Positions 33,464 to 41,828 of a DNA stretch of 64,000 nt are shown here, one piece after another. Numbering within the stretch: position 1 is the first letter of the stretch; each line of letters starts with the position of its first letter. The notes beneath the pieces were generated by a model. It was not told the origin of the DNA and did no database searches. It saw only the letters and a program-made list of their open reading frames with translations. Source of the DNA: Mucilaginibacter rivuli (GTDB taxonomy: Bacteria > Bacteroidota > Bacteroidia > Sphingobacteriales > Sphingobacteriaceae); contig NZ_JAHXPQ010000001.1 in the NCBI RefSeq assembly GCF_019391655.1, positions 682,001 through 746,000 of the forward strand, in the 5' to 3' direction. A program made the position numbers and the translations under genes.

Positions 33464-34558
33464 TTAAAACATCAGGTACCTCAACTTTAAATATAGCCCG
33501 CGCATTAAGCCCACTTTGGTAAACGAGTAGTTAAACTGGGTTGCAATATTGCCAACATATGTAGCCATCAATTGCTTTTCGCAGATGCTAAGTACTTCTG
33601 TTTTTGGGGCTTGCTGCGGTTTAAGTATCTTTCCGGGTTTCGCGTTATGATTAAATGAACTGTTGGCTTGCGATAATATACCGGCAATAGTAGGGCAGCT
33701 TAACAGTGGCGAGTCTTTAATGCCTAAAAATTCTCTTACACGTTGGGTAACCGTTTCAGGGTCATGGCAAATATCTTCGTAACGGATCAGTAAATACCGT
33801 GGATCGTTAAGCGCTACCTGTTCTGCAGCAATTTTATAGGATGATTTAATGTCTTTTAAAACACTGCGTGTACTTACACCAGGTTCAATCACCCTTCGCG
33901 ATGCAATTACTGCCGGTGCTTCCCGTACTACATGTATAATTTTTGCCTGTGGTGTATCATGCCATATCCTGCTTAAAAAAAGCTCGTTTGCAGGTGTTTT
34001 ATCAACCCAAAAGCCTGCATTCAGGCTATCGGTACAGGCAGCATAGGCTAATATTACTGCTACCAGCTTATTATTGCTGATGGCCCAGCAGGCCATAACG
34101 TACCGGGCAAAATCTACATAAGGCGAGCTTTGCTCTCTGCTTTTGCCTAATAGCCAGTAAGGTGCATAGTTAACAGGGGCGGCAAGCTTACATAACCATT
34201 CTTTTACTAAAAAAGCCATTTGCCTGTCCTGCTCAAGTACTAATAATTTCGATTCGAGGTTGGTGTAGTATGTTCCTTCTGATGGCAGTACGCAAAGCTC
34301 GGGGTGGCTGTCTAAAAGATCCCTTAATAGGGTTGTGCCGCTGCGTTGTACACCACATATGTAAACAGGGTTGATAGAAAGCTTATCGGCCATTACCGAT
34401 TCTTCGGCAGTTAAGGGCATTGGTCCCAGTCGCTCGGCTTCGGCCCATACCAGGTTTGCCCATGCGGTTTGCGCTGCTAAAAACTTGGCCGTTGGCTTAC
34501 GGGTTGCCGGCAATAAATTGTTCAGGTTGTGTTCTGCTTCAATGATCTTGTTCAGCAT
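33464..34558 (-). CDS. sulfotransferase family protein
   Basis: A 364-residue protein with the PAPS-binding signature of sulfotransferases: the 5'-phosphosulfate loop CGVQRSGTTLLRDLLDSHPE (about residues 65-84), the 3'-phosphate segment KIIHVVREAPAVIASR, and downstream FLGIKDSP. It would move a sulfuryl group from PAPS to an unknown acceptor (glycan, lipid or protein). The start at 34558 (MLNKIIEAEHNL) is preferred: an in-frame ATG at 34612 lies upstream of the -7 box at 34587-34594. No PAPS synthesis genes are adjacent. The gene ends 8 nt from the convergent outer-membrane protein gene. Confidence 0.85.
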   Translation of the reverse strand: MLNKIIEAEHNLNNLLPATRKPTAKFLAAQTAWANLVWAEAERLGPMPLTAEESVMADKLSINPVYICGVQRSGTTLLRDLLDSHPELCVLPSEGTYYTNLESKLLVLEQDRQMAFLVKEWLCKLAAPVNYAPYWLLGKSREQSSPYVDFARYVMACWAISNNKLVAVILAYAACTDSLNAGFWVDKTPANELFLSRIWHDTPQAKIIHVVREAPAVIASRRVIEPGVSTRSVLKDIKSSYKIAAEQVALNDPRYLLIRYEDICHDPETVTQRVREFLGIKDSPLLSCPTIAGILSQANSSFNHNAKPGKILKPQQAPKTEVLSICEKQLMATYVGNIATQFNYSFTKVGLMRGLYLKLRYLMF

Positions 34559-34586
34559 ATATAGTTTGTAAGGGGATATTACATTA

Positions 34587-34594
34587 CAAACATA
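34587..34594 (-). promoter_or_regulatory. -7 box (TATGTTTG) of the sulfotransferase gene
   Basis: Consensus match on the minus strand 28 nt before the ATG at 34558. It decides the start choice. Confidence 0.55.
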
Positions 34595-34618
34595 AGGTGC
34601 TGCGGGCCACATTAGCTA

Positions 34619-34655
34619 CACGTATAAATACGCAATTTTTGCGTTTAAATACGTG
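34619..34655. repeat. 17-nt imperfect inverted repeat
   Basis: Arms 34619-34635 and 34639-34655 match at 14 of 17 positions with a 3-nt loop. It follows the DUF4251 stop and may act as a weak terminator. Confidence 0.5.
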
Positions 34656-34673
34656 CGTGGTTTATGCCAGGGG

Positions 34674-35174
34674 CTATTTTTTTCTGGCAATGTATCCCTG
34701 GAAAGTGATAGGGTCGCGGTTAACGCTGGTTACCTGCAAAGAGGCGTATCCATCATCCCCTATGTTAAGGTACATCTTCTCCGTCCCCTTAGTATTTGTA
34801 AATTTAAACAGGATATCCCAGCCGCCTTTTTTACCTTCCGTTTTGCTGTAAGTAAAAGTTGTAGATGTAAAATGTATGCCGCCATCCGTCGGGTCCATCG
34901 GTGCCTGGTAAGCGCGGCCATAATAAGGCAGGTAAGCTATCACAGTATCGCGCGATATACGCACATCATATTCCGATGTCAGGTTGATATTACCACCACG
35001 CATAGGGTTAGCATAGTTAGCGTGAAAAACGTAGCTGTCGGCATTTACCATTTCTTTCACATCGGCAATCTTTTTTTGTTCCCGTTGCTGTTTTTTAGTG
35101 TTTTGAGCAATGCCGCTTAACGATGCCGCGCATAATAATGCCAGCATGCACATACTTTTTATAATGGTTTTCAT
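34674..35174 (-). CDS. DUF4251 secreted protein
   Basis: A 166-residue exported protein: signal peptide to about residue 23 (MLALLCAASLSGIAQ), a Lys/Gln-rich helix (TKKQQREQKKIADVKEMV), then the DUF4251 beta domain with YVFHANYANPMRGGNINL, YDVRISRDTVIAYLPYYGRAY and the ending ITFQGYIARKK. The family is common in Bacteroidota and of unknown function; members resemble small beta-barrel or lipocalin-like proteins (uncertain). It has its own TATATTTG promoter box at 35225-35232 and is divergent from acyP. Confidence 0.85.
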   Translation of the reverse strand: MKTIIKSMCMLALLCAASLSGIAQNTKKQQREQKKIADVKEMVNADSYVFHANYANPMRGGNINLTSEYDVRISRDTVIAYLPYYGRAYQAPMDPTDGGIHFTSTTFTYSKTEGKKGGWDILFKFTNTKGTEKMYLNIGDDGYASLQVTSVNRDPITFQGYIARKK

Positions 35175-35224
35175 TCTGAAAGGTTTATAATAAAACGATG
35201 ATAATAAAGATATGTTTTATATAT

Positions 35225-35232
35225 CAAATATA
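35225..35232 (-). promoter_or_regulatory. -7 box (TATATTTG) of the DUF4251 gene
   Basis: Consensus match on the minus strand; leader of about 45 nt to the ATG at 35174. Confidence 0.55.
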
Positions 35233-35303
35233 TGCAGCCGGTTATGATGTTTATAGTTTGCCCCTTGTGTAAAAAAGGATTCCTTTTGATGTGATAACTG
35301 CCC

Positions 35304-35311
35304 TATATTTG
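35304..35311 (+). promoter_or_regulatory. -7 box (TATATTTG) of acyP
   Basis: Consensus match 26 nt before the ATG at 35337; TTTG at 35285-35288 is a candidate -33 element at slightly short spacing. Confidence 0.6.
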
Positions 35312-35336
35312 TACATATAGTACTATACAAAATATA

Positions 35337-35621
35337 ATGGCGTTAAAGCATCTCAACATAACTGTTAAAGGCAAAGTGCAGGGGGTATCGTTCCGTATGT
35401 CAACAAAGGCAGTTGCCGATCAGATTGGCGTGCGTGGTTTTATTAAGAATGAACCCAACGGCGATGTATATATTGAAGCCGAGGGCGATGATTTTAGTAT
35501 CCCTTTGTTTTTAGACTGGTGTAATGACGGCCCTACGGGTGCCGTTGTAGAAGCTGTTGAAACCCATGAAGCCGAACTCAGAAACTATCGTAATTTTGAA
35601 GTTGTAAAACGCAACCTGTAA
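35337..35621 (+). CDS. acyP: acylphosphatase
   Basis: A 94-residue enzyme that hydrolyses acyl phosphates such as acetyl phosphate or 1,3-bisphosphoglycerate in the cytoplasm. The phosphate-binding KGKVQGVSFRMST loop carries catalytic R20, and N38 in GFIKNEPNGDV is the second catalytic residue. Phe replaces the usual Gly-Phe context only slightly; the fold length is standard. It lies first in a run with the flippase gene 32 nt later, probably co-transcribed but without functional link. Confidence 0.93.
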   Translation: MALKHLNITVKGKVQGVSFRMSTKAVADQIGVRGFIKNEPNGDVYIEAEGDDFSIPLFLDWCNDGPTGAVVEAVETHEAELRNYRNFEVVKRNL

Positions 35622-35653
35622 AGGTGCAATTTAAAATACCATACAGATAAGCA

Positions 35654-37189
35654 TTGTCAACAGCTAAAAAATTTGCAGGGCAAACCGCCATATACGGGCT
35701 AAGCACCATTTTATCCCGGTCGTTAAATTTTATTTTAACCTATATCTATGTAAAGGTATACCCGGCCAAAATATACGGCATCTTTACCAATATGTACAGT
35801 TGGGCATCAATGCTTAATGCCATACTTTCTTTTGGTATGGAAACCACCTTTTTTCGCTACCTCACCAAACACGAAAAAGATAAGGATAAAGTTTACAGTA
35901 ATTCATTTATTGCCATACTATCAATGGCCGTAGTTTTTTTATTGTTTACCGTTTTGTTTGTTGATGGTATTGCCCAGTGGATGCGCGGCGGCGAGGATGC
36001 GTCTAAAATTATTAACAATAATGCGCAGGCAAATTTTACTGATTATGTGAGTTATGTAAAATGCTTCATCTATATATTAGTGGTTGATGCACTGTGCGTT
36101 ATCCCGTTTGCAAAAGTGCGTGCCGATGGGCGCCCTATTCGTTTTGGTACCATAAAATTGTTGAATATTCTCTTTTTCGTAGGATTAAACCTGTTCGCTA
36201 TTTACGGTGTTCCATTCATTATCAGTCATAACCTGCCAGGCGGGGCCTGGATGCAGCAATGGTTCCGGCCGGGATGGATAGGGTATGTATTTTATGCTAA
36301 CCTTATTGCCAGCATCATTACCTTTTTAATGCTCCTGCCCGAATTACTAAAGCTCAAATTTAGTGTTGATGGCAAAATGCTTAAAGAAATGCTCTTTTAC
36401 AGCTGGCCGATCTTAATAGCTAATATCTCGTTCATCCTGAATGAGAATTTAGATAAAGTAATGCTAAAACACCTGTTACCTGCAGCCATCAGCGATCAGC
36501 AAGTGGGTATTTATGGCGCGTGTGCAAAAATTTCGTTGTTCCTAAGCATCTTTGTTCAAGCCTTCAGACTTGGCGCAGAACCTTTCTTTTTCAGTCATGC
36601 TAAAAACAAAAACTCGGGCGAAACCTATGCCCGTATCATGAACTACTTTGTAATTACCGTGGCCCTCATTTTTGTAGCACTGGTTACTAATATCGAGATA
36701 CTAAAATACTTTATCAGTAACCGCAATCCGGCACAGCAAGCTATTTATTGGTCGGGCCTGGGTGTAGTGCCACCACTTTTATTTGGTTACGTAAGTCTTG
36801 GTATTTACATGAATCTTTCCGTTTGGTATAAACTATCCGATCAAACCAAATACGGGCTATATATTTCAGGCGTTGGCGCCATACTGACTGTTGTACTCAA
36901 CTGGATATTTATCCCTAAATACAGCTATATGGCATCTGCATGGGTGTCGCTTATCGCTTATGCGAGCATGATGATATTATCCTACCTGTGGGGGCAAAAA
37001 AACTATCCTATCCCATACAACGTTAAAAAGAATGTTACATACATCATTGCATCAATAGTTATTGTAATTTTATCATTCTATGTATTTAACCGCAATATTT
37101 TTATTGGCAACGGTTTATTGATCTTGTTCGCGCTGGCTGCGTTTTTTGCTGAGCGGAAAGAATTAATGTTAATTTTAAAAAGGAAATGA
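35654..37189 (+). CDS. MATE/Wzx-type polysaccharide flippase
   Basis: A 511-residue integral membrane protein with about 13-14 predicted spans, of the oligosaccharide flippase/MVF-like superfamily (polysaccharide biosynthesis protein). Motifs include [20 protein letters not shown] at the start and [20 protein letters not shown] in the middle. It would flip lipid-linked glycans to the outer face of the inner membrane; no glycosyltransferase genes are adjacent, so its substrate is unknown. The start is TTG at 35654, as no ATG precedes the conserved segment. It overlaps dut by 4 nt (ATGA), a translationally coupled pair, and this order (flippase, dut, TPR, DUF4292, M23) appears conserved in Bacteroidota as far as I know. 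Confidence 0.88.
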   Translation: MSTAKKFAGQTAIYGLSTILSRSLNFILTYIYVKVYPAKIYGIFTNMYSWASMLNAILSFGMETTFFRYLTKHEKDKDKVYSNSFIAILSMAVVFLLFTVLFVDGIAQWMRGGEDASKIINNNAQANFTDYVSYVKCFIYILVVDALCVIPFAKVRADGRPIRFGTIKLLNILFFVGLNLFAIYGVPFIISHNLPGGAWMQQWFRPGWIGYVFYANLIASIITFLMLLPELLKLKFSVDGKMLKEMLFYSWPILIANISFILNENLDKVMLKHLLPAAISDQQVGIYGACAKISLFLSIFVQAFRLGAEPFFFSHAKNKNSGETYARIMNYFVITVALIFVALVTNIEILKYFISNRNPAQQAIYWSGLGVVPPLLFGYVSLGIYMNLSVWYKLSDQTKYGLYISGVGAILTVVLNWIFIPKYSYMASAWVSLIAYASMMILSYLWGQKNYPIPYNVKKNVTYIIASIVIVILSFYVFNRNIFIGNGLLILFALAAFFAERKELMLILKRK

Positions 37190-37617
37190 ACATTCGTATT
37201 ATAAATAAGTCTAAAAATAGTTTACCGGCTTACGAAACAGCCCATGCCGCAGGAATGGACCTTCGTGCCGATTTGGAAACAACTATGGTATTGCAGCCCA
37301 TGGAGCGTAAACTGGTACCAACCGGCCTTCATATTGAGTTGCCCGTAGGTTTTGAAGCGCAGATACGGCCGCGTAGTGGTTTAGCGTTTAAGCATGGTAT
37401 CAGCATTGTTAATTCGCCGGGGACAATTGACGCGGATTACCGCGGCGAGGTAAAGGTTTTGTTAATTAATTTATCAACCGAACCTTTCGAGATCAATACC
37501 GGCGACCGCATTGCACAAATGGTGGTAGCCAAACACGAAACCGTAAACTGGAACGAGGTGGAAGAATTATCAGAAACATCGCGCGGGCATGGCGGTTATG
37601 GGCATACAGGCAAGTAA
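37186..37617 (+). CDS. dut: dUTP diphosphatase
   Basis: dUTPase hydrolyses dUTP to dUMP and pyrophosphate, keeping uracil out of DNA and feeding thymidylate synthesis. The 143-residue trimeric-type enzyme shows all five motifs: [37 protein letters not shown] and the C-terminal arm [11 protein letters not shown] (motif V, with Tyr/His where Phe/Ser is more common). Its ATG overlaps the flippase stop by 4 nt, and the TPR gene begins 8 nt after its end. Confidence 0.96.
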   Translation: MNIRIINKSKNSLPAYETAHAAGMDLRADLETTMVLQPMERKLVPTGLHIELPVGFEAQIRPRSGLAFKHGISIVNSPGTIDADYRGEVKVLLINLSTEPFEINTGDRIAQMVVAKHETVNWNEVEELSETSRGHGGYGHTGK

Positions 37618-37625
37618 AATACATT

Positions 37626-39365
37626 TTGAATAGAGCTATCATCATATCGTTATTAGGCATCAGCATAAGCTTATCCGCATCGGCACAAAAGAAAAAGGCC
37701 GATGAGGTTAACAAAACCGCTGCTATTGTGGGCAAATCAATGTCGGCAATGGATAGCAATGCTGTAACACAGCTCTTCTTTTCTGCTTTGCGCGAGAAGA
37801 CGGTGGAAAATACCACGCTTGCTGCCGAAATGTTTAACCGCATTTTACAAATGGATCCGCAGAACGATGCATCCATGTACGAGCTGGGTAAGATACGCCG
37901 CACACAAAATAATGAAACTTCGGCCCGCGACCTGTTTGAGAAAGCCGTAGCCGTTAAGCCCGATAATGAGTATTACTGGCTCGCTTTAGCTAACAGCTAC
38001 GAAAAGAGTAATGATATTCCCAAACTGGAAAACGTATTTACCCAACTCATCAGGCTGTCGCCGGATAACCCCGAATATAAATTTGACAAAGCCAATGCAC
38101 TCTATCTCGAAAAAAAGTATGATGAAGCGCTTGCCTTGTACAACGAATTGCAGCAAAGCAGCGGGCTAAATGATGCCATATTGGTAAGCAAGCAAAAAAT
38201 TTACCTTAAACAAGGTAAGGTAACCGAAGCAGCCGCCGAACTGGAAAACATGATAAAGGCAAATCCATCCCAATTGCGGTATTCTCTTTTACTTTCCGAA
38301 TTATATAATTCGAACGGAATGAGCGATAAGGCCCTCGCTATTTTATTGAAAGCTGAAAAGATAAATCCCGATAACGACCATGTACACCTTGCTCTTGCCG
38401 ATATTTATCGCGATAAAAAAGATTATTTGGCCAGCTTTAACGAGCTTAAACTTGCTTTTGCCATACCCAATTTAAGTATAGAACAGAAATTGAACATTAT
38501 CAGGGGATATATACCCAAATTTCCCGATGTTAATGCTAAAGAAAGTGCTTTGGAGCTTTCGCGGATATTAACGGTAACCCACCCCAATGATGCCCGCACT
38601 TATGCCATGTACGGCAATATGCTGCTGGAAACAGAGCAATACCCCGAAGCAAAAAAAGTATTTAAAAAGGCGGTAAAGTTAAATGACCAGGACTACTCTG
38701 TTTGGGAGCAACTGGTACGCCTGGAGTTAGGCGGCGAAACGGACGAGGCTATTAAAGATGCCAACGAAGCACTCTCAATTTTCCCTAACCAGGCCTGGCT
38801 TAATTACCTTGCCGGGATAGCCTGGATACAAAAGAAAGATTATAATAAGGCCCTTGGTTACATGAACAATGTGCCTGCCTTAGAAACCCAGGATAAGAAT
38901 TTGCTTTCACAAACCTACTCCGCAATTGGCGATTGTTACCATAGCATAAAAGATTTTAAAAAGTCGGATGAGGCTTATGATAAATCTATCGAATACAACC
39001 CGGATAATGTGTACACCTTGAATAACTACGCCTACTACCTGAGCTTGCGGGGCGAGGCTTTGGATAAGGCTGCCCAAATGTCAAAACACTCCAACGATCT
39101 GGATAAAAATAATGCCTCGTTCGAGGATACTTATGCCTGGATATTATTCAGGCAAAAAAAATATGCCGAAGCAAAAACCTGGATCGAAAAAGCCATTGCT
39201 AACAGCAAAAACAAAAGCGCCATAGCCACGGAGCATTATGGCGATATCTTGTTTTTTTTAGGCAAGGCCGATGATGCCCTGGACAACTGGAAAAAAGCGA
39301 AACAACTTGGCGGCTCCTCTGCTGAATTAGACCGTAAGATAAATGAAAAAAAATATGTTGAATAA
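37626..39365 (+). CDS. secreted TPR-repeat protein
   Basis: A 579-residue exported protein with signal peptide (IIISLLGISISLSASAQ) and about a dozen tetratricopeptide repeats from residue 45 to the end, for example YELGKIRRTQNNETSARDLF, VHLALADIYRDKKDYLASF and ALDNWKKAKQLGG. The start is TTG at 37626, 8 nt after dut. TPR arrays bind partner proteins; the position between dut and the DUF4292 lipoprotein suggests an envelope-assembly role (inference, by analogy with lipoprotein or LPS transport helpers). Its end overlaps the next gene by 23 nt. Confidence 0.85.
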   Translation: MNRAIIISLLGISISLSASAQKKKADEVNKTAAIVGKSMSAMDSNAVTQLFFSALREKTVENTTLAAEMFNRILQMDPQNDASMYELGKIRRTQNNETSARDLFEKAVAVKPDNEYYWLALANSYEKSNDIPKLENVFTQLIRLSPDNPEYKFDKANALYLEKKYDEALALYNELQQSSGLNDAILVSKQKIYLKQGKVTEAAAELENMIKANPSQLRYSLLLSELYNSNGMSDKALAILLKAEKINPDNDHVHLALADIYRDKKDYLASFNELKLAFAIPNLSIEQKLNIIRGYIPKFPDVNAKESALELSRILTVTHPNDARTYAMYGNMLLETEQYPEAKKVFKKAVKLNDQDYSVWEQLVRLELGGETDEAIKDANEALSIFPNQAWLNYLAGIAWIQKKDYNKALGYMNNVPALETQDKNLLSQTYSAIGDCYHSIKDFKKSDEAYDKSIEYNPDNVYTLNNYAYYLSLRGEALDKAAQMSKHSNDLDKNNASFEDTYAWILFRQKKYAEAKTWIEKAIANSKNKSAIATEHYGDILFFLGKADDALDNWKKAKQLGGSSAELDRKINEKKYVE

Positions 39366-40170
39366 GCTATGCCTTGCCTGTTGCCTTTTCGCGCTGTTTA
39401 GCTGCGCGGCAAAAAAACAATTGGTAGAGCGCAAAGCAGATACCGCGCTTGTTAAAACCCAAACCATAACAGCACCTGTTACCAACGGTAATGTGATTGA
39501 TAATTTTAAAGTAGATAAAATAAACACCATTAAATTAAAGCAAACTGTTTTTAATACCTTTTCTGGGAAAGCTGCTGCTAAGCTGACCATTGATGGTAAA
39601 GAGAATAATGTGACCATGGTTATCCGCATAAAAAAAGGGGAGGGGATATGGATAGCCGTTACAGCAATTTTGGGTGTTGAGGTGGCACGCGCCGTTATTA
39701 CTCCCGATAGTATAAGTGTAATGAACCGGTTGGAAAGTAATTACCTTAAAAAGCCTTTTAGTTATATTTACCAATACACCAGCAACCAGATCAATTACAA
39801 AACCCTCGAATCTGCATTGATAGGCAATGCTATCCCCGAATTGTTAAACAATGATGCGGAGCTAAAACCGGATAACGGTGACCTGGTATTAAGCGGTACT
39901 TTACAGGAACTGGTTTATAAACTGATCATCGGCCCCGATCTGCGGGTTACACAAACCAACATGACCAACCCTGCCGCAGGGCAAGCTGTCGAAATAGCAA
40001 ATACGCAATTTATACAGGTAGGTACGCGCATTGTTCCATCGCAGGTTACGTTAAGCTCTACCGAAAAAGAACGCAGTATTAAAGTTGACCTACACTACAC
40101 CAAAGCCGATTTTGATTTGCCTGTTGAATTTCCTTTTAGTATTCCCGCCCGATATTCGCCAGTAAACTAA
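39343..40170 (+). CDS. DUF4292 outer-membrane lipoprotein
   Basis: A 275-residue lipoprotein: lipobox LFSCAAKK with Cys near residue 21, then a DUF4292 domain (FSGKAAAKLTIDGKENNVTM, YLKKPFSYIYQYTSNQIN, LYYTKADFDLPVEFPFSIP-like end). The family is Bacteroidota-specific; I believe it is grouped with the LolA/LolB-like fold, but I cannot verify this. A role in carrying lipids or lipoproteins to the outer membrane is possible. It overlaps the TPR gene by 23 nt (11 nt if it starts at ATG 39355) and is followed 12 nt later by the EnvC-like gene. Confidence 0.85.
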   Translation: MKKNMLNKLCLACCLFALFSCAAKKQLVERKADTALVKTQTITAPVTNGNVIDNFKVDKINTIKLKQTVFNTFSGKAAAKLTIDGKENNVTMVIRIKKGEGIWIAVTAILGVEVARAVITPDSISVMNRLESNYLKKPFSYIYQYTSNQINYKTLESALIGNAIPELLNNDAELKPDNGDLVLSGTLQELVYKLIIGPDLRVTQTNMTNPAAGQAVEIANTQFIQVGTRIVPSQVTLSSTEKERSIKVDLHYTKADFDLPVEFPFSIPARYSPVN

Positions 40171-40182
40171 TATATTTGCTTG

Positions 40183-41466
40183 ATGAAGTTTTTTAAAGCC
40201 CTCTTTTTTCTGTTTATCGTATTGGGTACCTGCAAAGCATTTGCGCAAAGCAGCGACGAATTGAAAAAGCAGCGCGAAAACTTAAACCAGCAGTTGCAAA
40301 GGCTTAACCGCGATCTGGAAGAAACTTCAAATAATAAAAAATCGACCATAAGGCAGCTTAATATTATTAAGGAACAGATCGAGATCCGCACCAAAAAAAT
40401 TAAAAATATCGATTCGGATATCCGCCTTTTAGATAACCAGATATCCGACAATACCAACGAGGTGCATAGCCTGCAATCGCAATTGGTGCAATTGAAAAAA
40501 GAATATGCCGCTATGGTGCTGTTTGCTTTTCGCAACCAAAGTGCTTACAACAAGCTCATGTTTATTTTTGTAGCAAAAGATTTTAACCAGGCCTATATGC
40601 GCCTTAAATACCTGCAGCAAATAGGATCGTACAGGGTAAGGCAGGCCGAGTACATTACCGGCACACAAAAAGACCTGAACCATAAAATTGTTGAGCTTGA
40701 TAAAAACAAAGAGCAAAAAACCAGCCTGCTTGTTGATCAGGAAAAAGAGAAGGCCACTTTAGGTAAAGAAAGGAATCAGCAAGCCCAGGTAGTTGTCGAT
40801 CTGTCAAAACATGCCAAACAGGTAAAGCAGGAAACCGCCCAAACACAACGTAAATTAGCCGCGATAGACAGGGCCATTAGTGCCGCCATTCGCCGGGAGA
40901 TAGAAGAAGCCAGGCGCAGGGAAGAAGCAAGGATAGCTGCCGAAGAGAAAGCCGCCGCCGCTAAAGCTAAAGCAGATAATAAACCGGTTGCCCCTGTAGT
41001 ACGCAAGCCTGCAAAATCAACCAACGACTATTTGACCGCAACGCCGGAAGCCGCGAAATTATCTAACGATTTTTTAGGTAACCGTGGCCGTTTGCCATGG
41101 CCTGTTGCTGCCGGTAATTATATCCGCCGCTTTGGTACGGTGTATATTAACGGCATTAAGGATGAGAACCAGGGCGTAAGTATAAAAACTAACGAAGGCG
41201 CGGCAGTAAGAGCGGTTTTTGATGGCGAAGTGCTGATAGTGCAGGATGTGAGCGGAACCTATACCGTAGTGATAAGGCATGGGGGGTACTTTACAGCCTA
41301 TTCCAACCTTAAATCGGTATCGGTATCGCGCGGGCAAAAGGTATCAACCAAGCAAAGTATAGGTACCGCGGCAACAGACCCGGCTACCGGCAATGCCGAA
41401 ATTGAGTTTGAAGTGCTAAAAGGCGAAACCTATATGGACCCTGCCGGCTGGCTTGCTCAGAATTAA
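40183..41466 (+). CDS. EnvC-like murein hydrolase activator with degenerate LytM domain
   Basis: A 427-residue exported protein: signal peptide (to about residue 21), a long coiled coil (about 22-230, many Lys/Gln/Glu heptads such as LKKQRENLNQQLQRLNRDLE), an Ala/Lys hinge, and a C-terminal LytM/M23 domain (about 310-425). The domain lacks the zinc ligands of active M23 peptidases: the H-x3-D and H-x-H sites are replaced, the latter by NAEIEFEV. This is the state of EnvC, which activates amidases rather than cutting murein. So a role in controlling septal cell-wall cleavage is likely. ATG at 40183 is chosen over the TTG one codon earlier. Confidence 0.85.
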   Translation: MKFFKALFFLFIVLGTCKAFAQSSDELKKQRENLNQQLQRLNRDLEETSNNKKSTIRQLNIIKEQIEIRTKKIKNIDSDIRLLDNQISDNTNEVHSLQSQLVQLKKEYAAMVLFAFRNQSAYNKLMFIFVAKDFNQAYMRLKYLQQIGSYRVRQAEYITGTQKDLNHKIVELDKNKEQKTSLLVDQEKEKATLGKERNQQAQVVVDLSKHAKQVKQETAQTQRKLAAIDRAISAAIRREIEEARRREEARIAAEEKAAAAKAKADNKPVAPVVRKPAKSTNDYLTATPEAAKLSNDFLGNRGRLPWPVAAGNYIRRFGTVYINGIKDENQGVSIKTNEGAAVRAVFDGEVLIVQDVSGTYTVVIRHGGYFTAYSNLKSVSVSRGQKVSTKQSIGTAATDPATGNAEIEFEVLKGETYMDPAGWLAQN

Positions 41467-41470
41467 TTTT

Positions 41471-41503
41471 TGATATCGGATGTCGGATGTTCGATGTCGG
41501 ATT
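41471..41503. repeat. TCGGATGT-type simple repeat
   Basis: Three to four imperfect copies of a short word around ATGTCGGAT. A similar run (TGATGTCGG ATTTTCGATT TCGGATTT) lies at 57441-57468. Confidence 0.55.
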
Positions 41504-41535
41504 TAAGAAGAATGTTAATCTAAAGGCCAATATCC

Positions 41536-41640
41536 CGCGTTAGGGATCGCAGTGGAAAACCCGGAGCGAAGTCCGGCCGATTAGGACTGAGTGAGGAGTT
41601 GCAACGCAGGGCCGGCCAAAGGCAACGCCCAAATCGCAAT
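41536..41640. repeat. GC-rich structured intergenic element
   Basis: A 100-nt segment much richer in GC than its flanks, with complementary blocks CCGGCC (41573-41578) and GGCCGG (41610-41615) and further GCAACGC repeats. No reading frame fits. It looks like a mobile repeat unit or structured RNA; there is only one copy in the window. Confidence 0.45.
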
Positions 41641-41751
41641 AAATCCACCAACTTTTACTTACCTCTTTATCCAATGACCGTTTTTTCTATCCATTATTCA
41701 TCAAATACTATCAGTTGAATAAAAAATCAAACTTTATCATACTAATCCCAG

Positions 41752-41759
41752 TATATTTG
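41752..41759 (+). promoter_or_regulatory. -7 box (TATATTTG) of gatA
   Basis: Consensus match about 70 nt before the ATG at 41829. Confidence 0.55.
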
Positions 41760-41828
41760 TAGGATTTTATTTTTATTAAGGACAGGTTTTTAACCATCCT
41801 TTAATAAGTTTTTTTATTTTCGCTCCTC

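Larger units (their letters stand above)
41467..41828 (+). other. intergenic region between the EnvC-like gene and gatA
   Basis: About 360 nt without a gene. It holds TCGGATGT-type repeats (41471-41503), a GC-rich structured element (41536-41640) and the gatA promoter box. The rest is AT-rich without visible structure. Confidence 0.5.

Noticed and set aside
34559..34612. Longer start for the sulfotransferase
   Set aside because: The extension reaches upstream of the consensus -7 box at 34587-34594, so it could not be in the mRNA from that promoter.
34653..35120. 155-codon plus-strand frame over the DUF4251 gene
   Set aside because: The minus-strand gene has signal peptide, promoter box and family motifs; this frame has none.
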